A stretch of DNA of 64,000 bases from Brachyhypopomus gauderio (GCF_052324685.1 NW_027506919.1:336314-400313), one strand, 5' to 3'. Positions 1-8,720 are shown, counted from the first letter of the stretch. Program-made: numbers and translations. The notes: generated by a model not told the origin, from the sequence alone.

Positions 1-22
1 TGACCAGCTAAGCCACGGCGCC
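1..22 (-). tRNA. tRNA-Thr, 5' part only (window edge)
   Basis: 5' acceptor and D-arm start of a Thr copy; the rest lies left of the window. Confidence 0.8.
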
Positions 23-89
23 ACGCCATGGCTTTTTACTGTGGATTGGTGTCATTAGTGAGGAGCGATGAATTTTGTTGTTTTCAAAG

Positions 90-95
90 AAAAAA
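90..95 (-). terminator. Pol III oligo-T terminator after tRNA-Arg
   Basis: On the minus strand six T follow the Arg discriminator base directly. The same T5-T6 run follows nearly all Arg copies of the array, but it is interrupted in the copies at 4746, 7599 and 9501. No equivalent run follows the Thr genes, where only TTTC or TTTCC is seen. Confidence 0.8.
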
Positions 96-185
96 CGACT
101 CTGGTGGGACTCGAACCCACAACCTTTGAATGGCCACACACCTGCGTCTAGAAGTCCAATGCGCTATCCATTGCGCCACAGAGCC
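96..185 (-). tRNA. tRNA-Arg(TCT) with intron
   Basis: Decodes AGA. On the minus strand: acceptor strand GGCTCTG pairing with CAGAGTC, discriminator G, D-arm GCGC/GCGC, anticodon stem TTGGA/TTCAA, anticodon loop with U33 and TCT at 34-36, A37. A 17-nt intron (GACGC...GGCC) sits after position 37, the usual eukaryotic place, and the T-arm has GGTTCGAGTCC. Removing the intron gives 73 nt. This is the consensus form of the array and should be spliced by the tRNA splicing endonuclease. A T6 terminator follows. Confidence 0.96.
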
Positions 186-266
186 CAGTATGTGTTAAAG
201 TTTTGACAGTTGCTCTTCAGCAGGAGGCTAAATGTCATGACCTAAAAACTGCTTACATAAAGGAAA

Positions 267-339
267 GGCACCGCTGGGATTTGAACCCAGGACTTCCTGT
301 TTACTAGACAGGCGCTATGACCAGCTAAGCCACGGCGCC
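267..339 (-). tRNA. tRNA-Thr(AGT)
   Basis: Decodes ACN after A34-to-inosine editing. Minus-strand acceptor strand GGCGCCG pairs with CGGTGCC with one G.U. The D-arm has GCTTAGCTGGTCATAGC, the anticodon stem is CCTGT/ACAGG with loop CTAGTAA, and the T-arm has GGTTCAAATCC. It has 73 nt and no intron. This is the consensus Thr form of the array. There is no oligo-T terminator downstream; the next gene in transcription direction is Arg at 185-96, 81 bp away. Confidence 0.96.
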
Positions 340-412
340 GCGCCATGGCTTTTTACTGTGCATTGGTGTCATTAGTGAGGAGCGATGAATTTTGTTGTTT
401 TCAAAGAAAAAA

Positions 413-502
413 CGACTCTGGTGGGACTTGAACCCACAACCTTTGAATGGCCACACACCTGCATCTAGATGTCCAATGCTCTATCCATTGCGCCACAGAG
501 CC
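413..502 (-). tRNA. tRNA-Arg(TCT), U33A variant
   Basis: Anticodon TCT kept, but loop residue 33 is A instead of the universal U and the D-stem 3' strand is GAGC. Probably not functional. Confidence 0.7.
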
Positions 503-583
503 CAGTATGTGTTAAAGTTTTGACAGTTGCTCTTCAGCATGAGGCTGAATGTCATGACCTAACAACTGCTTACATAATAGAAA

Positions 584-656
584 GGCACCGCTGGGATTTG
601 AACCCAGGACTTCCTGTTTACTAGACAGGCGCTATGACCAGCTAAGCCACGGCGCC
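584..656 (-). tRNA. tRNA-Thr(AGT)
   Basis: Consensus copy. Confidence 0.95.
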
Positions 657-729
657 ACGCCATGGCTTTTTACTGTGGATTGGTGTCATTAGTGAGGAGC
701 GATGAATTTTGTTGTTTTCAAAGAAAAAA

Positions 730-819
730 CGACTCTGGTGGGACTTGAACCCACAACCTTTGAATGGCCACACACCTGCATCTAGATGTCCAATGCTCTA
801 TTCATTGCGCCACAGAGCC
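730..819 (-). tRNA. tRNA-Arg(TCT), U33A variant
   Basis: U33A and D-stem changes as in the copy at 413, plus one more D-loop change. Confidence 0.65.
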
Positions 820-900
820 CAGTATGTGTTAAAGTTTTGACAGTTGCTCTTCAGCATGAGGCTGAATGTCATGACCTAACAACTGCTTACATAATAGAAA

Positions 901-989
901 GGCACCGCTGGGATTTGAACCCACAACCTTCAAATGGCCACACACCTGCGTCTAGAAGTCCAATGCGCTATCCATTACGCCACAGAGCC
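901..989 (-). pseudogene. Thr/Arg chimeric tRNA
   Basis: 3' acceptor strand of Thr (GGTGCC) joined to the T-arm, intron, anticodon TCT and 5' half of Arg. The two acceptor strands no longer pair. Confidence 0.85.
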
Positions 990-1070
990 CAGTATGTGTT
1001 AAAGTTTTGACAGTTGCTCTTCAGCATGAGGCTGAATGTCATGACCTAACAACTGCTTACATAATAGAAA

Positions 1071-1143
1071 GGCACCGCTGGGATTTGAACCCAGGACTTC
1101 CTGTTTACTAGACAGGCGCTATGACCAGCTAAGCCACGGCGCC
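1071..1143 (-). tRNA. tRNA-Thr(AGT)
   Basis: Consensus copy. Confidence 0.95.
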
Positions 1144-1216
1144 ACGCCATGGCTTTTAACTGTGGATTGGTGTCATTAGTGAGGAGCGATGAATTTTGTT
1201 GTTTTCAAAGAAAAAA

Positions 1217-1306
1217 CGACTCTGGTGGGACTCGAACCCACAACCTTTGAATGGCCACACACCTGCGTCTAGAAGTCTAATGCGCTATCCATTGCGCCAC
1301 AGAGCC
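1217..1306 (-). tRNA. tRNA-Arg(TCT), TTAGA stem variant
   Basis: Anticodon stem TTAGA instead of TTGGA gives an A-C mismatch at 29-41. Confidence 0.8.
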
Positions 1307-1387
1307 CAGTATGTGTTAAAGTTTTGACAGTTGCTCTTCAGCAGGAGGCTAAATGTCATGACCTAACAACTGCTTACATAAAGGAAA

Positions 1388-1460
1388 GGCACCGCTGGGA
1401 TTTGAACTCAGGACTTCCTGTTTACTAGACAGGCGCTATGGCCAGCTAAGCCACGGTGAC
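1388..1460 (-). tRNA. tRNA-Thr(AGT), acceptor variant
   Basis: 5' acceptor GTCACCG (U2-C71 mismatch) and one T-stem mismatch. Confidence 0.7.
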
Positions 1461-1533
1461 ACGCCATGGCTTTTTACTGTGCATTGGTGTCATTAGTGAG
1501 GAGCGATGAATTTTGTTGTTTTCAAAGAAAAAA

Positions 1534-1580
1534 CGACTCTGGTGGGACTTCCAATGCGCTATCCATTGCACCACAGAGCC
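1534..1580 (-). pseudogene. tRNA-Arg with internal deletion
   Basis: 47 bp: 43 bp covering T-arm, intron and anticodon are missing; acceptor strands and D-arm remain. Confidence 0.9.
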
Positions 1581-1661
1581 CAGTTTGTGTTAAAGTTTTG
1601 ACAGTTGCTCTTCAGCAGGAGGCTAAATGTCATGACCTAACAACTGCTTACATAAAGGAAA

Positions 1662-1734
1662 GGCACCGCTGGGATTTGAACCCAGGACTTCCTGTTTACT
1701 AGACAGGCACTATGACCAGCTAAGCCACGGCGCC
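1662..1734 (-). tRNA. tRNA-Thr(AGT), C25U variant
   Basis: Near consensus; D-stem 10-25 pair becomes G.U. Confidence 0.88.
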
Positions 1735-1740
1735 GCGCCA

Positions 1741-1815
1741 TGGGCCTCGAACCCACGACCTTACCACACACCTGCGTCTAGAAGTCCAATGCGCTATCCA
1801 TTGCACCACAGAGCT
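1741..1815 (-). pseudogene. tRNA-Arg lacking 3' acceptor strand
   Basis: T-arm joined directly to the spacer next to Thr; 3' acceptor lost and anticodon 3' region shortened. Same junction at 13152 and 13978. Confidence 0.8.
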
Positions 1816-1896
1816 CAGTATGTGTTAAAGTTTTGTCAGTTGCTCTTCAGCATGAGGCTGAATGTCATGACCTAACAACTGCTTACATAATAGAAA

Positions 1897-1969
1897 GGCA
1901 CAGCTGGGATTTGAACCCAGGACTTCCTGTTTACTAGACAGGGGCTATGATCAGCTAAGCCACGGCGCC
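1897..1969 (-). tRNA. tRNA-Thr(AGT), variant
   Basis: Acceptor mismatch (GTGCC preceded by CT), D-loop G to A, base 26 changed. Confidence 0.7.
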
Positions 1970-2043
1970 GTACCATGGCTTTTTACTGTGGATTGGTGTC
2001 ATTAGTGAGGAGCGATAAATTTTTTTGTTTTCAAAGAAAAAAT

Positions 2044-2130
2044 GACTGGTGGGACTCGAACCCACAACCTTTGAATGGCCACACACCTGCGTCTAGAAGT
2101 CCAATGCGCTAGCCATTGCGCCACACAGCT
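2044..2130 (-). pseudogene. tRNA-Arg with 2-nt acceptor deletion
   Basis: CT lost from the 3' acceptor strand and 5' strand altered (CACACAGCT on plus); anticodon TCT and intron intact. Confidence 0.75.
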
Positions 2131-2211
2131 CAGTATGTGTTAAAGTTTTGAGAGTTGCTCTTCAGCATGAGGCTGAATGTCATGACCTAACAACTGCTTA
2201 CATAATAGAAA

Positions 2212-2300
2212 GGCACCACTGGGATTTGAACCCACAACCTTCAAATGGCCACACACCTGCGTCTAGAAGTCCAATGCGCTATCCATTACGCCACAGAGCC
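2212..2300 (-). pseudogene. Thr/Arg chimeric tRNA
   Basis: Same fusion as at 901. Confidence 0.82.
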
Positions 2301-2381
2301 CAGTATCTGTTAAAGTTTTGACAGTTGCTCTTCAGCAGGAGGCTAAATGTCATGACCTAACAACTGCTTACATAAAGGAAA

Positions 2382-2454
2382 GGCACCGCTGGGACTTGAA
2401 CCCAGGACTTCCTGTTTACTAGACAGGCGCTATGACCAGCTAAGCCACGGCGCC
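2382..2454 (-). tRNA. tRNA-Thr(AGT)
   Basis: Consensus except one T-loop change. Confidence 0.92.
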
Positions 2455-2527
2455 ACGCCATGGCTTTTTACTGTGAATTGGTGTCATTAGTGAGGAGCGA
2501 TGAATTTTGTTGTTTTCAAAGAAAAAA

Positions 2528-2617
2528 TGACTCTGGTGGGACTCGAACCCACAACCTTTGAATGGCCACACACCTGCGTCTAGAAGTCCAATGCGCTATC
2601 CATTGCGCCACAGAGCC
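2528..2617 (-). tRNA. tRNA-Arg(TCT)
   Basis: Consensus body; discriminator A instead of G. Confidence 0.93.
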
Positions 2618-2698
2618 CAGCATGTGTTAAAGTTTTGACAGTTGCTCTTCAGCAGGAGGCTAAATGTCATGACCTAACAACTGCTTACATAAAGGAAA

Positions 2699-2771
2699 GG
2701 CACCGCTGGGACTTGAACCCAGGACTTCCTGTTTACTAGACAGGCGCTATGACCAGCTAAGCCACGGCGCC
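2699..2771 (-). tRNA. tRNA-Thr(AGT)
   Basis: Same T-loop change as at 2382. Confidence 0.92.
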
Positions 2772-2843
2772 ACGCCATGGCTTTTTACTGTGGATTGGTG
2801 TCATTAGTGAGGAGCGATGAATTTTGTTGTTTTCAAAGAAAAA

Positions 2844-2933
2844 TGACTCTGGTGGGACTCAAACCCACAACCTTTGAATGGCCACACACCTGCGTCTAGA
2901 AGTCCAATGCGCTATCCATTGCGCCACAGAGCC
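2844..2933 (-). tRNA. tRNA-Arg(TCT)
   Basis: T-loop C to T (plus-strand CTCAAACCC). Confidence 0.87.
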
Positions 2934-3014
2934 CAGCATGTGTTAAAGTTTTGACAGTTGCTCTTCAGCAGGAGGCTAAATGTCATGACCTAACAACTGC
3001 TTACATAATGGAAA

Positions 3015-3087
3015 GGCACCGCTGGGATTTGAACCCAGGATTTCCTGTTTACTAGACAGGCGCTATGACCAGCTAAGCCACGGCGCC
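3015..3087 (-). tRNA. tRNA-Thr(AGT)
   Basis: One change in the variable region. Confidence 0.92.
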
Positions 3088-3160
3088 ACGCCATGCCTGT
3101 TTACTGTGGATTGGTGTCATTAGTGAGGAGCGATGAATTTTGTTGTTTTCAAAGAAAAAA

Positions 3161-3250
3161 CGACTCTGGTGGGACTCGAACCCACAACCTTTGAATGGCC
3201 ACACACCTGCGTCTAGAAGTCCAATGCGCTATCCATTGCGCCACAGAGCC
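3161..3250 (-). tRNA. tRNA-Arg(TCT)
   Basis: Consensus copy with T6 terminator. Confidence 0.95.
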
Positions 3251-3331
3251 CAGTATGTGTTAAAGTTTTGACAGTTGCTCTTCAGCATGAGGCTGAATGT
3301 CATGACCTAACAACTGCTTACATAATAGAAA

Positions 3332-3404
3332 GGCACCGCTGGGATTTGAACCCAGGACTTCCTGTTTACTAGACAGGCGCTATGACCAGCAAAGCCACGG
3401 CGCC
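3332..3404 (-). tRNA. tRNA-Thr(AGT)
   Basis: One D-arm change (plus-strand AGCAAAGCC). Confidence 0.87.
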
Positions 3405-3477
3405 ATGCCATGGCTTTTTACTGTGGATTGGTGTCATTAGTGAGGAGCGATGAATTTTGTTGTTTTGAAAGAAAAAA

Positions 3478-3567
3478 AGACTCTGGTGGGACTCGAACCC
3501 ACAACCTTTGAATAGCCACACACCTGCGTCTAGAAGTCCAATGCGCTATCCATTGCGCCACAGAGCC
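3478..3567 (-). tRNA. tRNA-Arg(TCT)
   Basis: Discriminator U; one intron change. Confidence 0.9.
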
Positions 3568-3648
3568 CAGTATGTGTTAAAGTTTTGACAGTTGCTCTTC
3601 AGCATGAGGCTGAATGTCATGACCTAACAACTGCTTACATAATAGAAA

Positions 3649-3721
3649 GGCACCGCTGGGATTTGAACCCAGGACTTCCTGTTTACTAGACAGGCGCTAT
3701 GAGCAGCTAAGCCACAGCGCC
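3649..3721 (-). tRNA. tRNA-Thr(AGT)
   Basis: D-loop and acceptor substitutions (GAGCAGC, CACAGCGCC on plus). Confidence 0.78.
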
Positions 3722-3794
3722 ACGCCATGGCTTTTTACTGTGGATTGGTGTCATTAGTGAGGAGCGATGAATTTTGTTGTTTTCATAGAAAAAA

Positions 3795-3884
3795 CGACTC
3801 TGGGGGGACTCGAACCCACAACCTTTGAATGGCCACACACCTGCGTCTAGAAGTCCAATGCGCTATCCATTGCGCCACAGAGCA
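3795..3884 (-). tRNA. tRNA-Arg(TCT), variant
   Basis: First acceptor base changed (AGCA on plus) and a C in the T-stem edge. Confidence 0.75.
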
Positions 3885-3965
3885 CAGTATGTGTTAAAGT
3901 TTTGACAGTTGCTCTTCAGCAGGAGGCTAAATGTCATGACCTAACAACTGCTTACATAAAGGAAA

Positions 3966-4038
3966 GGCACCGCTGGGATTTGAACCCAGGACTTCCTGTT
4001 TACTAGACAGGCGCTATGACCAGCTAAGCCACGGAGCC
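3966..4038 (-). tRNA. tRNA-Thr(AGT), GGCTCCG acceptor
   Basis: 5' acceptor GGCTCCG gives U-U at pair 4-69. Confidence 0.85.
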
Positions 4039-4111
4039 ACGCCATGGCTTTTTACTGTGGATTGGTGTCATTAGTGAGGAGCGATGAATTTTGTTGTTTT
4101 CAAAGAAAAAA

Positions 4112-4201
4112 TGACTCTGGTGGGACTTGAACCCACAACCTTTGAATGGCCACACACCTGCGTCTAGAAGTCCAATGTGCTATCCATTGCGCCACAGAGC
4201 C
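4112..4201 (-). tRNA. tRNA-Arg(TCT)
   Basis: T-loop TTCAAG and one D-stem substitution. Confidence 0.87.
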
Positions 4202-4282
4202 CAGTATGTGTTAAAGTTTTGACAGTTGCTCTTCAGCATGAGGCTGAATGTCATGACCTAACAACTGCTTACATAATAGAAA

Positions 4283-4355
4283 GGCACCGCTGGGATTTGA
4301 ACCCAGGACTTCCTGTTTACTAGACCGGCGCTATGACCAGCAAAGCCACGGCGCC
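4283..4355 (-). tRNA. tRNA-Thr(AGT)
   Basis: One anticodon-stem and one D-arm change. Confidence 0.8.
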
Positions 4356-4428
4356 ACGCCATGGCTTTTTACTGTGGATTGGTGTCATTAGTGAGGAGCG
4401 ATGAATTTTGTTGTTTTCAAAGAAAAAA

Positions 4429-4518
4429 AGACTCTGGTGGGACTCGAACCCACAACCTTTGAATGGCCACACACCTGCGTCTAGAAGTCCAATGCGCTAT
4501 CCATTGCGCCACAGAGCC
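4429..4518 (-). tRNA. tRNA-Arg(TCT)
   Basis: Consensus body, discriminator U. Confidence 0.93.
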
Positions 4519-4599
4519 CAGTATGTGTTAAAGTTTTGACAGTTGCTCTTCAGCATGAGGCTGAATGTCATGACCTAACAACTGCTTACATAATAGAAA

Positions 4600-4672
4600 G
4601 GCACCGCTGGGATTTGAACCCAGGACTTCCTGTTTACTAGACAGGCGCTATGACCAGCTAAGCCACGGCGCC
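4600..4672 (-). tRNA. tRNA-Thr(AGT)
   Basis: Consensus copy; first gene of the A-E block that recurs at 7453 and 9355. Confidence 0.95.
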
Positions 4673-4745
4673 ACGCCATGGCTTTTTACTGTGGATTGGT
4701 GTCATTAGTGAGGAGCGATGAATTTTGTTGTTTTCAAAGAATAAA

Positions 4746-4835
4746 CGACTCTGGGGGGACTCGAACCCACAACCTTTGAATGGCCACACACCTGAGTCTA
4801 GAAGTCCAATGCGCTATCCATTTTGCCACAGAGCA
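4746..4835 (-). tRNA. tRNA-Arg(TCT), terminator-poor variant
   Basis: Acceptor base 1 and D-stem altered, and the downstream T run is broken to TTTATT. Confidence 0.68.
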
Positions 4836-4916
4836 CAGTATGTGTTAAAGTTTTGACAGTTGCTCTTCAGCAGGAGGCTAAATGTCATGACCTAATAACT
4901 GCTTACATAAAGGAAA

Positions 4917-4989
4917 GGCACCGCTGGGATTTGAACCCAGGACTTCCTGTTTACTAGACAGGCGCTATGACCAGCTAAGCCACGGAGCC
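4917..4989 (-). tRNA. tRNA-Thr(AGT), GGCTCCG acceptor
   Basis: As at 3966. Confidence 0.86.
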
Positions 4990-5062
4990 GCACCATGGCT
5001 TTTTACTGTGGATTGGTGTCATTAGTGAGGAGCGATGAATTTTGTTGTTTTCAAAGAAAAAA

Positions 5063-5152
5063 TGACTCTGGTGGGACTTGAACCCACAACCTTTGAATGG
5101 CCACACACCTGCGTCTAGAAGTCCAATGCACTATCCATTGCGCCACAGAGCC
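5063..5152 (-). tRNA. tRNA-Arg(TCT)
   Basis: T-loop TTCAAG; D-stem G to U. Confidence 0.87.
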
Positions 5153-5233
5153 CAGTATGTGTTAAAGTTTTGACAGTTGCTCTTCAGCAGGAGGCTAAAT
5201 GTCATGACCTAACAACTGCTTACATAAAGGAAA

Positions 5234-5306
5234 GGCACCGCTGGGATTTGAACCCAGGACTTCCTGTTTACTAGACAGGCGCTATGACCAGCTAAGCCAC
5301 GGAGCC
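5234..5306 (-). tRNA. tRNA-Thr(AGT), GGCTCCG acceptor
   Basis: As at 3966. Confidence 0.86.
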
Positions 5307-5379
5307 GCGCCATGGCTTTTTACTGTGGATTGGTGTCATTAGTGAGGAGCGATGAATTTTGTTGTTTTCAAAGAAAAAA

Positions 5380-5469
5380 TTACTCTGGTGGGACTTAAGC
5401 CCACAACCTTTGAATGGCCACACACCTGCGTCTAGAAGTCCAATGCGCTATCCATTGCGCCACAGAGCC
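5380..5469 (-). tRNA. tRNA-Arg(TCT), T-loop variant
   Basis: T-arm reads GGGCTTAAGTCCC, which damages the B box; acceptor end also changed. Confidence 0.7.
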
Positions 5470-5550
5470 CAGTATGTGTTAAAGTTTTGACAGTTGCTCT
5501 TCAGCAGGAGGCTAAATGTCATGACCTAAAAACTGCTTATATAAAGGAAA

Positions 5551-5623
5551 GGCACCGCTGGGATTTGAACCCAGGACTTCCTGTTTACTAGACAGGCACT
5601 ATGACCAGCTAAGCCACGGCGCC
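5551..5623 (-). tRNA. tRNA-Thr(AGT), C25U variant
   Basis: Near consensus. Confidence 0.88.
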
Positions 5624-5696
5624 ACGCCATGGCTTTTTACTGTGGATTGGTGTCATTAGTGAGGAGCGATGAATTTTGTTGTTTTCAAAGAAAAAA

Positions 5697-5786
5697 CGAC
5701 TCTGGGGGGACTCGAACCCACAACCTTTGAATGGCCACACACCTGCGTCTAGAAGTCCAATGCGCTATCCATTGCACCACAGAGCC
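5697..5786 (-). tRNA. tRNA-Arg(TCT)
   Basis: One T-stem edge and one D-arm change. Confidence 0.87.
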
Positions 5787-5867
5787 CAGTATGTATTAAA
5801 GTTTTGACAGTTGCTCTTCAGCAGGAGGCTAAATGTCATGACCTAACAACTGCTTACATAATAGAAA

Positions 5868-5940
5868 GGCACCGCTGGGATTTGAACCCAGGACTTCCTG
5901 TTTACTAGACAGGCGCTATGACCAGCTAAGCCACGGCGCC
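5868..5940 (-). tRNA. tRNA-Thr(AGT)
   Basis: Consensus copy. Confidence 0.95.
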
Positions 5941-6013
5941 ACACAATGGCTTTTTACTGTGGATTGGTGTCATTAGTGAGGAGCAATGAATTTTGTTGTT
6001 TTCAAAGAAAAAA

Positions 6014-6103
6014 CGACTCTGGTGGGACTCGAACCCACAACCTTTGAATGGCCACACACCTGCGTCTAGAAGTCCAATGCGCTATCCATTGCGCCACAGA
6101 GCC
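6014..6103 (-). tRNA. tRNA-Arg(TCT)
   Basis: Consensus copy. Confidence 0.95.
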
Positions 6104-6184
6104 CAGTATGTGTTAAAGTTTTGACAGTTGCTCTTCAGCAGGAGGCTAAATGTCATGACCTAACAACTGCTTACATAAAGGAAA

Positions 6185-6257
6185 GGCACCGCTGGGATTT
6201 GAACCCAGGACTTCCTGTTTACTAGACAGGCGCTATGACCAGCTAAGCCACGGCGCC
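6185..6257 (-). tRNA. tRNA-Thr(AGT)
   Basis: Consensus copy. Confidence 0.95.
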
Positions 6258-6330
6258 ACGCCATGGCTTTTTACTGTGCATTGGTGTCATTAGTGAGGAG
6301 CGATGAATTTTGTTGTTTTCAAAGAAAAAA

Positions 6331-6420
6331 TGACTCTGGTGGGACTTAAGCCCACAACCTTTGAATGGCCACACACCTGCGTCTAGAAGTCCAATGCGCT
6401 ATCCATTGCGCCACAGAGCC
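6331..6420 (-). tRNA. tRNA-Arg(TCT), T-loop variant
   Basis: CTTAAGT T-loop as at 5380. Confidence 0.72.
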
Positions 6421-6501
6421 CAGTATGTGTTAAAGTTTTGACAGTTGCTCTTCAGCAGGAGGCTAAATGTCATGACCTAACAACTGCTTACATAAAGGAA
6501 A

Positions 6502-6574
6502 GGCACCGCTGGGATTTGAACCCAGGACTTCCTGTTTACTAGAAAGGCGCTATGACCAGGTAAGCCACGGCGCC
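6502..6574 (-). tRNA. tRNA-Thr(AGT), variant
   Basis: One anticodon-stem mismatch (plus AGAAAGG) and one D-arm change. Confidence 0.78.
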
Positions 6575-6647
6575 ACGCCATGGCTTTTTACTGTGCATTG
6601 GTGTCATTAGTGAGGAGCGATGAATTTTGTGGTTTTCAAAGAAAAAA

Positions 6648-6737
6648 CGACTCTGGTGGGATTTGAACCCACAACCTTTGAATGGCCACACACCTGCATC
6701 TAGATGTCCAATGCTCTATCCATTGCGCCACAGAGCC
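6648..6737 (-). tRNA. tRNA-Arg(TCT), U33A variant
   Basis: Same U33A form as at 413. Confidence 0.68.
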
Positions 6738-6818
6738 CAGTATGTGTTAAAGTTTTGACAGTTGCTCTTCAGCATGAGGCTGAATGTCATGACCTAACAA
6801 CTGCTTACATAATAGAAA

Positions 6819-6891
6819 GGCACCGCTGGGATTTGAACCCAGGACTTCCTGTTTACTAGACAGGCGCTATGACCAGCTAAGCCACGGCGCC
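6819..6891 (-). tRNA. tRNA-Thr(AGT)
   Basis: Consensus copy. Confidence 0.95.
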
Positions 6892-6964
6892 ACGCCATGG
6901 CTTTTAACTGTGGATTGGTGTCATTAGTGAGGAGCGATGAATTTTGTTGTTTTCAAAGAAAAAA

Positions 6965-7054
6965 CGACTCTGGTGGGACTCGAACACACAACCTTTGAAT
7001 GGCCACACACCTGCGTCTAGAAGTCTAATGCGCTATCCATTGCGCCACAGAGCC
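6965..7054 (-). tRNA. tRNA-Arg(TCT), TTAGA stem variant
   Basis: TTAGA anticodon stem plus a T-stem mismatch (plus CGAACACAC). Confidence 0.72.
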
Positions 7055-7135
7055 CAGTATGTGTTAAAGTTTTGACAGTTGCTCTTCAGCAGGAGGCTAA
7101 ATGTCATGACCTAACAACTGCTTACATAAAGGAAA

Positions 7136-7208
7136 GGCACCGCTGTTATTTGAACCCAGGACTTCCTGTTTACTAGACAGGCGCTATGACCAGGTAAGCC
7201 ACGGCGCC
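7136..7208 (-). tRNA. tRNA-Thr(AGT), variant
   Basis: Two T-stem substitutions (plus CGCTGTTATT) and one D-arm change. Confidence 0.7.
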
Positions 7209-7281
7209 ACGCCATGGCTTTTTACTGTGCATTGGTGTCATTAGTGGGGAGCGATGAATTTTGTGGTTTTCAAAGAAAAAA

Positions 7282-7371
7282 AGACTCTGGTGGGACTCGA
7301 ACCCACAACCTTTGAATGGCCACACACCTGCGTCTAGAAGTCCAATGCGCTATCCATTGCGCCACAGAGCC
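7282..7371 (-). tRNA. tRNA-Arg(TCT)
   Basis: Consensus body, discriminator U. Confidence 0.93.
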
Positions 7372-7452
7372 CAGTATGTGTTAAAGTTTTGACAGTTGCT
7401 CTTCAGCATGAGGCTGAATGTCATGACCTAACAACTGCTTACATAATAGAAA

Positions 7453-7525
7453 GGCACCGCTGGGATTTGAACCCAGGACTTCCTGTTTACTAGACAGGCG
7501 CTATGACCAGCTAAGCCACGGCGCC
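7453..7525 (-). tRNA. tRNA-Thr(AGT)
   Basis: Consensus copy; start of second A-E block. Confidence 0.95.
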
Positions 7526-7598
7526 ACGCCATGGCTTTTTACTGTGGATTGGTGTCATTAGTGAGGAGCGATGAATTTTGTTGTTTTCAAAGAATAAA

Positions 7599-7688
7599 CG
7601 ACTCTGGGGGGACTCGAACCCACAACCTTTGAATGGCCACACACCTGAGTCTAGAAGTCCAATGCGCTATCCATTTTGCCACAGAGCA
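7599..7688 (-). tRNA. tRNA-Arg(TCT), terminator-poor variant
   Basis: Same diagnostic changes as 4746. Confidence 0.68.
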
Positions 7689-7769
7689 CAGTATGTGTTA
7701 AAGTTTTGACAGTTGCTCTTCAGCAGGAGGCTAAATGTCATGACCTAACAACTGCTTACATAAAGGAAA

Positions 7770-7842
7770 GGCACCGCTGGGATTTGAACCCAGGACTTCC
7801 TGTTTACTAGACAGGCGCTATGACCAGCTAAGCCACGGAGCC
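7770..7842 (-). tRNA. tRNA-Thr(AGT), GGCTCCG acceptor
   Basis: Matches 4917. Confidence 0.86.
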
Positions 7843-7915
7843 GCACCATGGCTTTTTACTGTGGATTGGTGTCATTAGTGAGGAGCGATGAATTTTGTTG
7901 TTTTCAAAGAAAAAA

Positions 7916-8005
7916 TGACTCTGGTGGGACTTGAACCCACAACCTTTGAATGGCCACACACCTGCGTCTAGAAGTCCAATGCACTATCCATTGCGCCACA
8001 GAGCC
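7916..8005 (-). tRNA. tRNA-Arg(TCT)
   Basis: Matches 5063. Confidence 0.87.
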
Positions 8006-8086
8006 CAGTATGTGTTAAAGTTTTGACAGTTGCTCTTCAGCAGGAGGCTAAATGTCATGACCTAACAACTGCTTACATAAAGGAAA

Positions 8087-8159
8087 GGCACCGCTGGGAT
8101 TTGAACCCAGGACTTCCTGTTTACTAGACAGGCGCTATGACCAGCTAAGCCACGGAGCC
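8087..8159 (-). tRNA. tRNA-Thr(AGT), GGCTCCG acceptor
   Basis: Matches 5234. Confidence 0.86.
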
Positions 8160-8232
8160 GCGCCATGGCTTTTTACTGTGGATTGGTGTCATTAGTGAGG
8201 AGCGATGAATTTTGTTGTTTTCAAAGAAAAAA

Positions 8233-8322
8233 TTACTCTGGTGGGACTTAAGCCCACAACCTTTGAATGGCCACACACCTGCGTCTAGAAGTCCAATGCG
8301 CTATCCATTGCGCCACAGAGCC
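8233..8322 (-). tRNA. tRNA-Arg(TCT), T-loop variant
   Basis: Matches 5380. Confidence 0.7.
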
Positions 8323-8403
8323 CAGTATGTGTTAAAGTTTTGACAGTTGCTCTTCAGCAGGAGGCTAAATGTCATGACCTAAAAACTGCTTATATAAAGG
8401 AAA

Positions 8404-8476
8404 GGCACCGCTGGGATTTGAACCCAGGACTTCCTGTTTACTAGACAGGCACTATGACCAGCTAAGCCACGGCGCC
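8404..8476 (-). tRNA. tRNA-Thr(AGT), C25U variant
   Basis: Matches 5551. Confidence 0.88.
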
Positions 8477-8549
8477 ACGCCATGGCTTTTTACTGTGGAT
8501 TGGTGTCATTAGTGAGGAGCGATGAATTTTGTTGTTTTCAAAGAAAAAA

Positions 8550-8639
8550 CGACTCTGGGGGGACTCGAACCCACAACCTTTGAATGGCCACACACCTGCG
8601 TCTAGAAGTCCAATGCGCTATCCATTGCACCACAGAGCC
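8550..8639 (-). tRNA. tRNA-Arg(TCT)
   Basis: Matches 5697. Confidence 0.87.
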
Positions 8640-8720
8640 CAGTATGTATTAAAGTTTTGACAGTTGCTCTTCAGCAGGAGGCTAAATGTCATGACCTAAC
8701 AACTGCTTACATAATAGAAA

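Noticed and set aside
1466-1702. Repeated 78-residue frames starting MAFYCALVSLVRSDEF (also 11969, 12877, 13703)
   Set aside because: They read antisense through the tRNA genes and spacers, opened by the internal Arg deletion. No protein-coding evidence.
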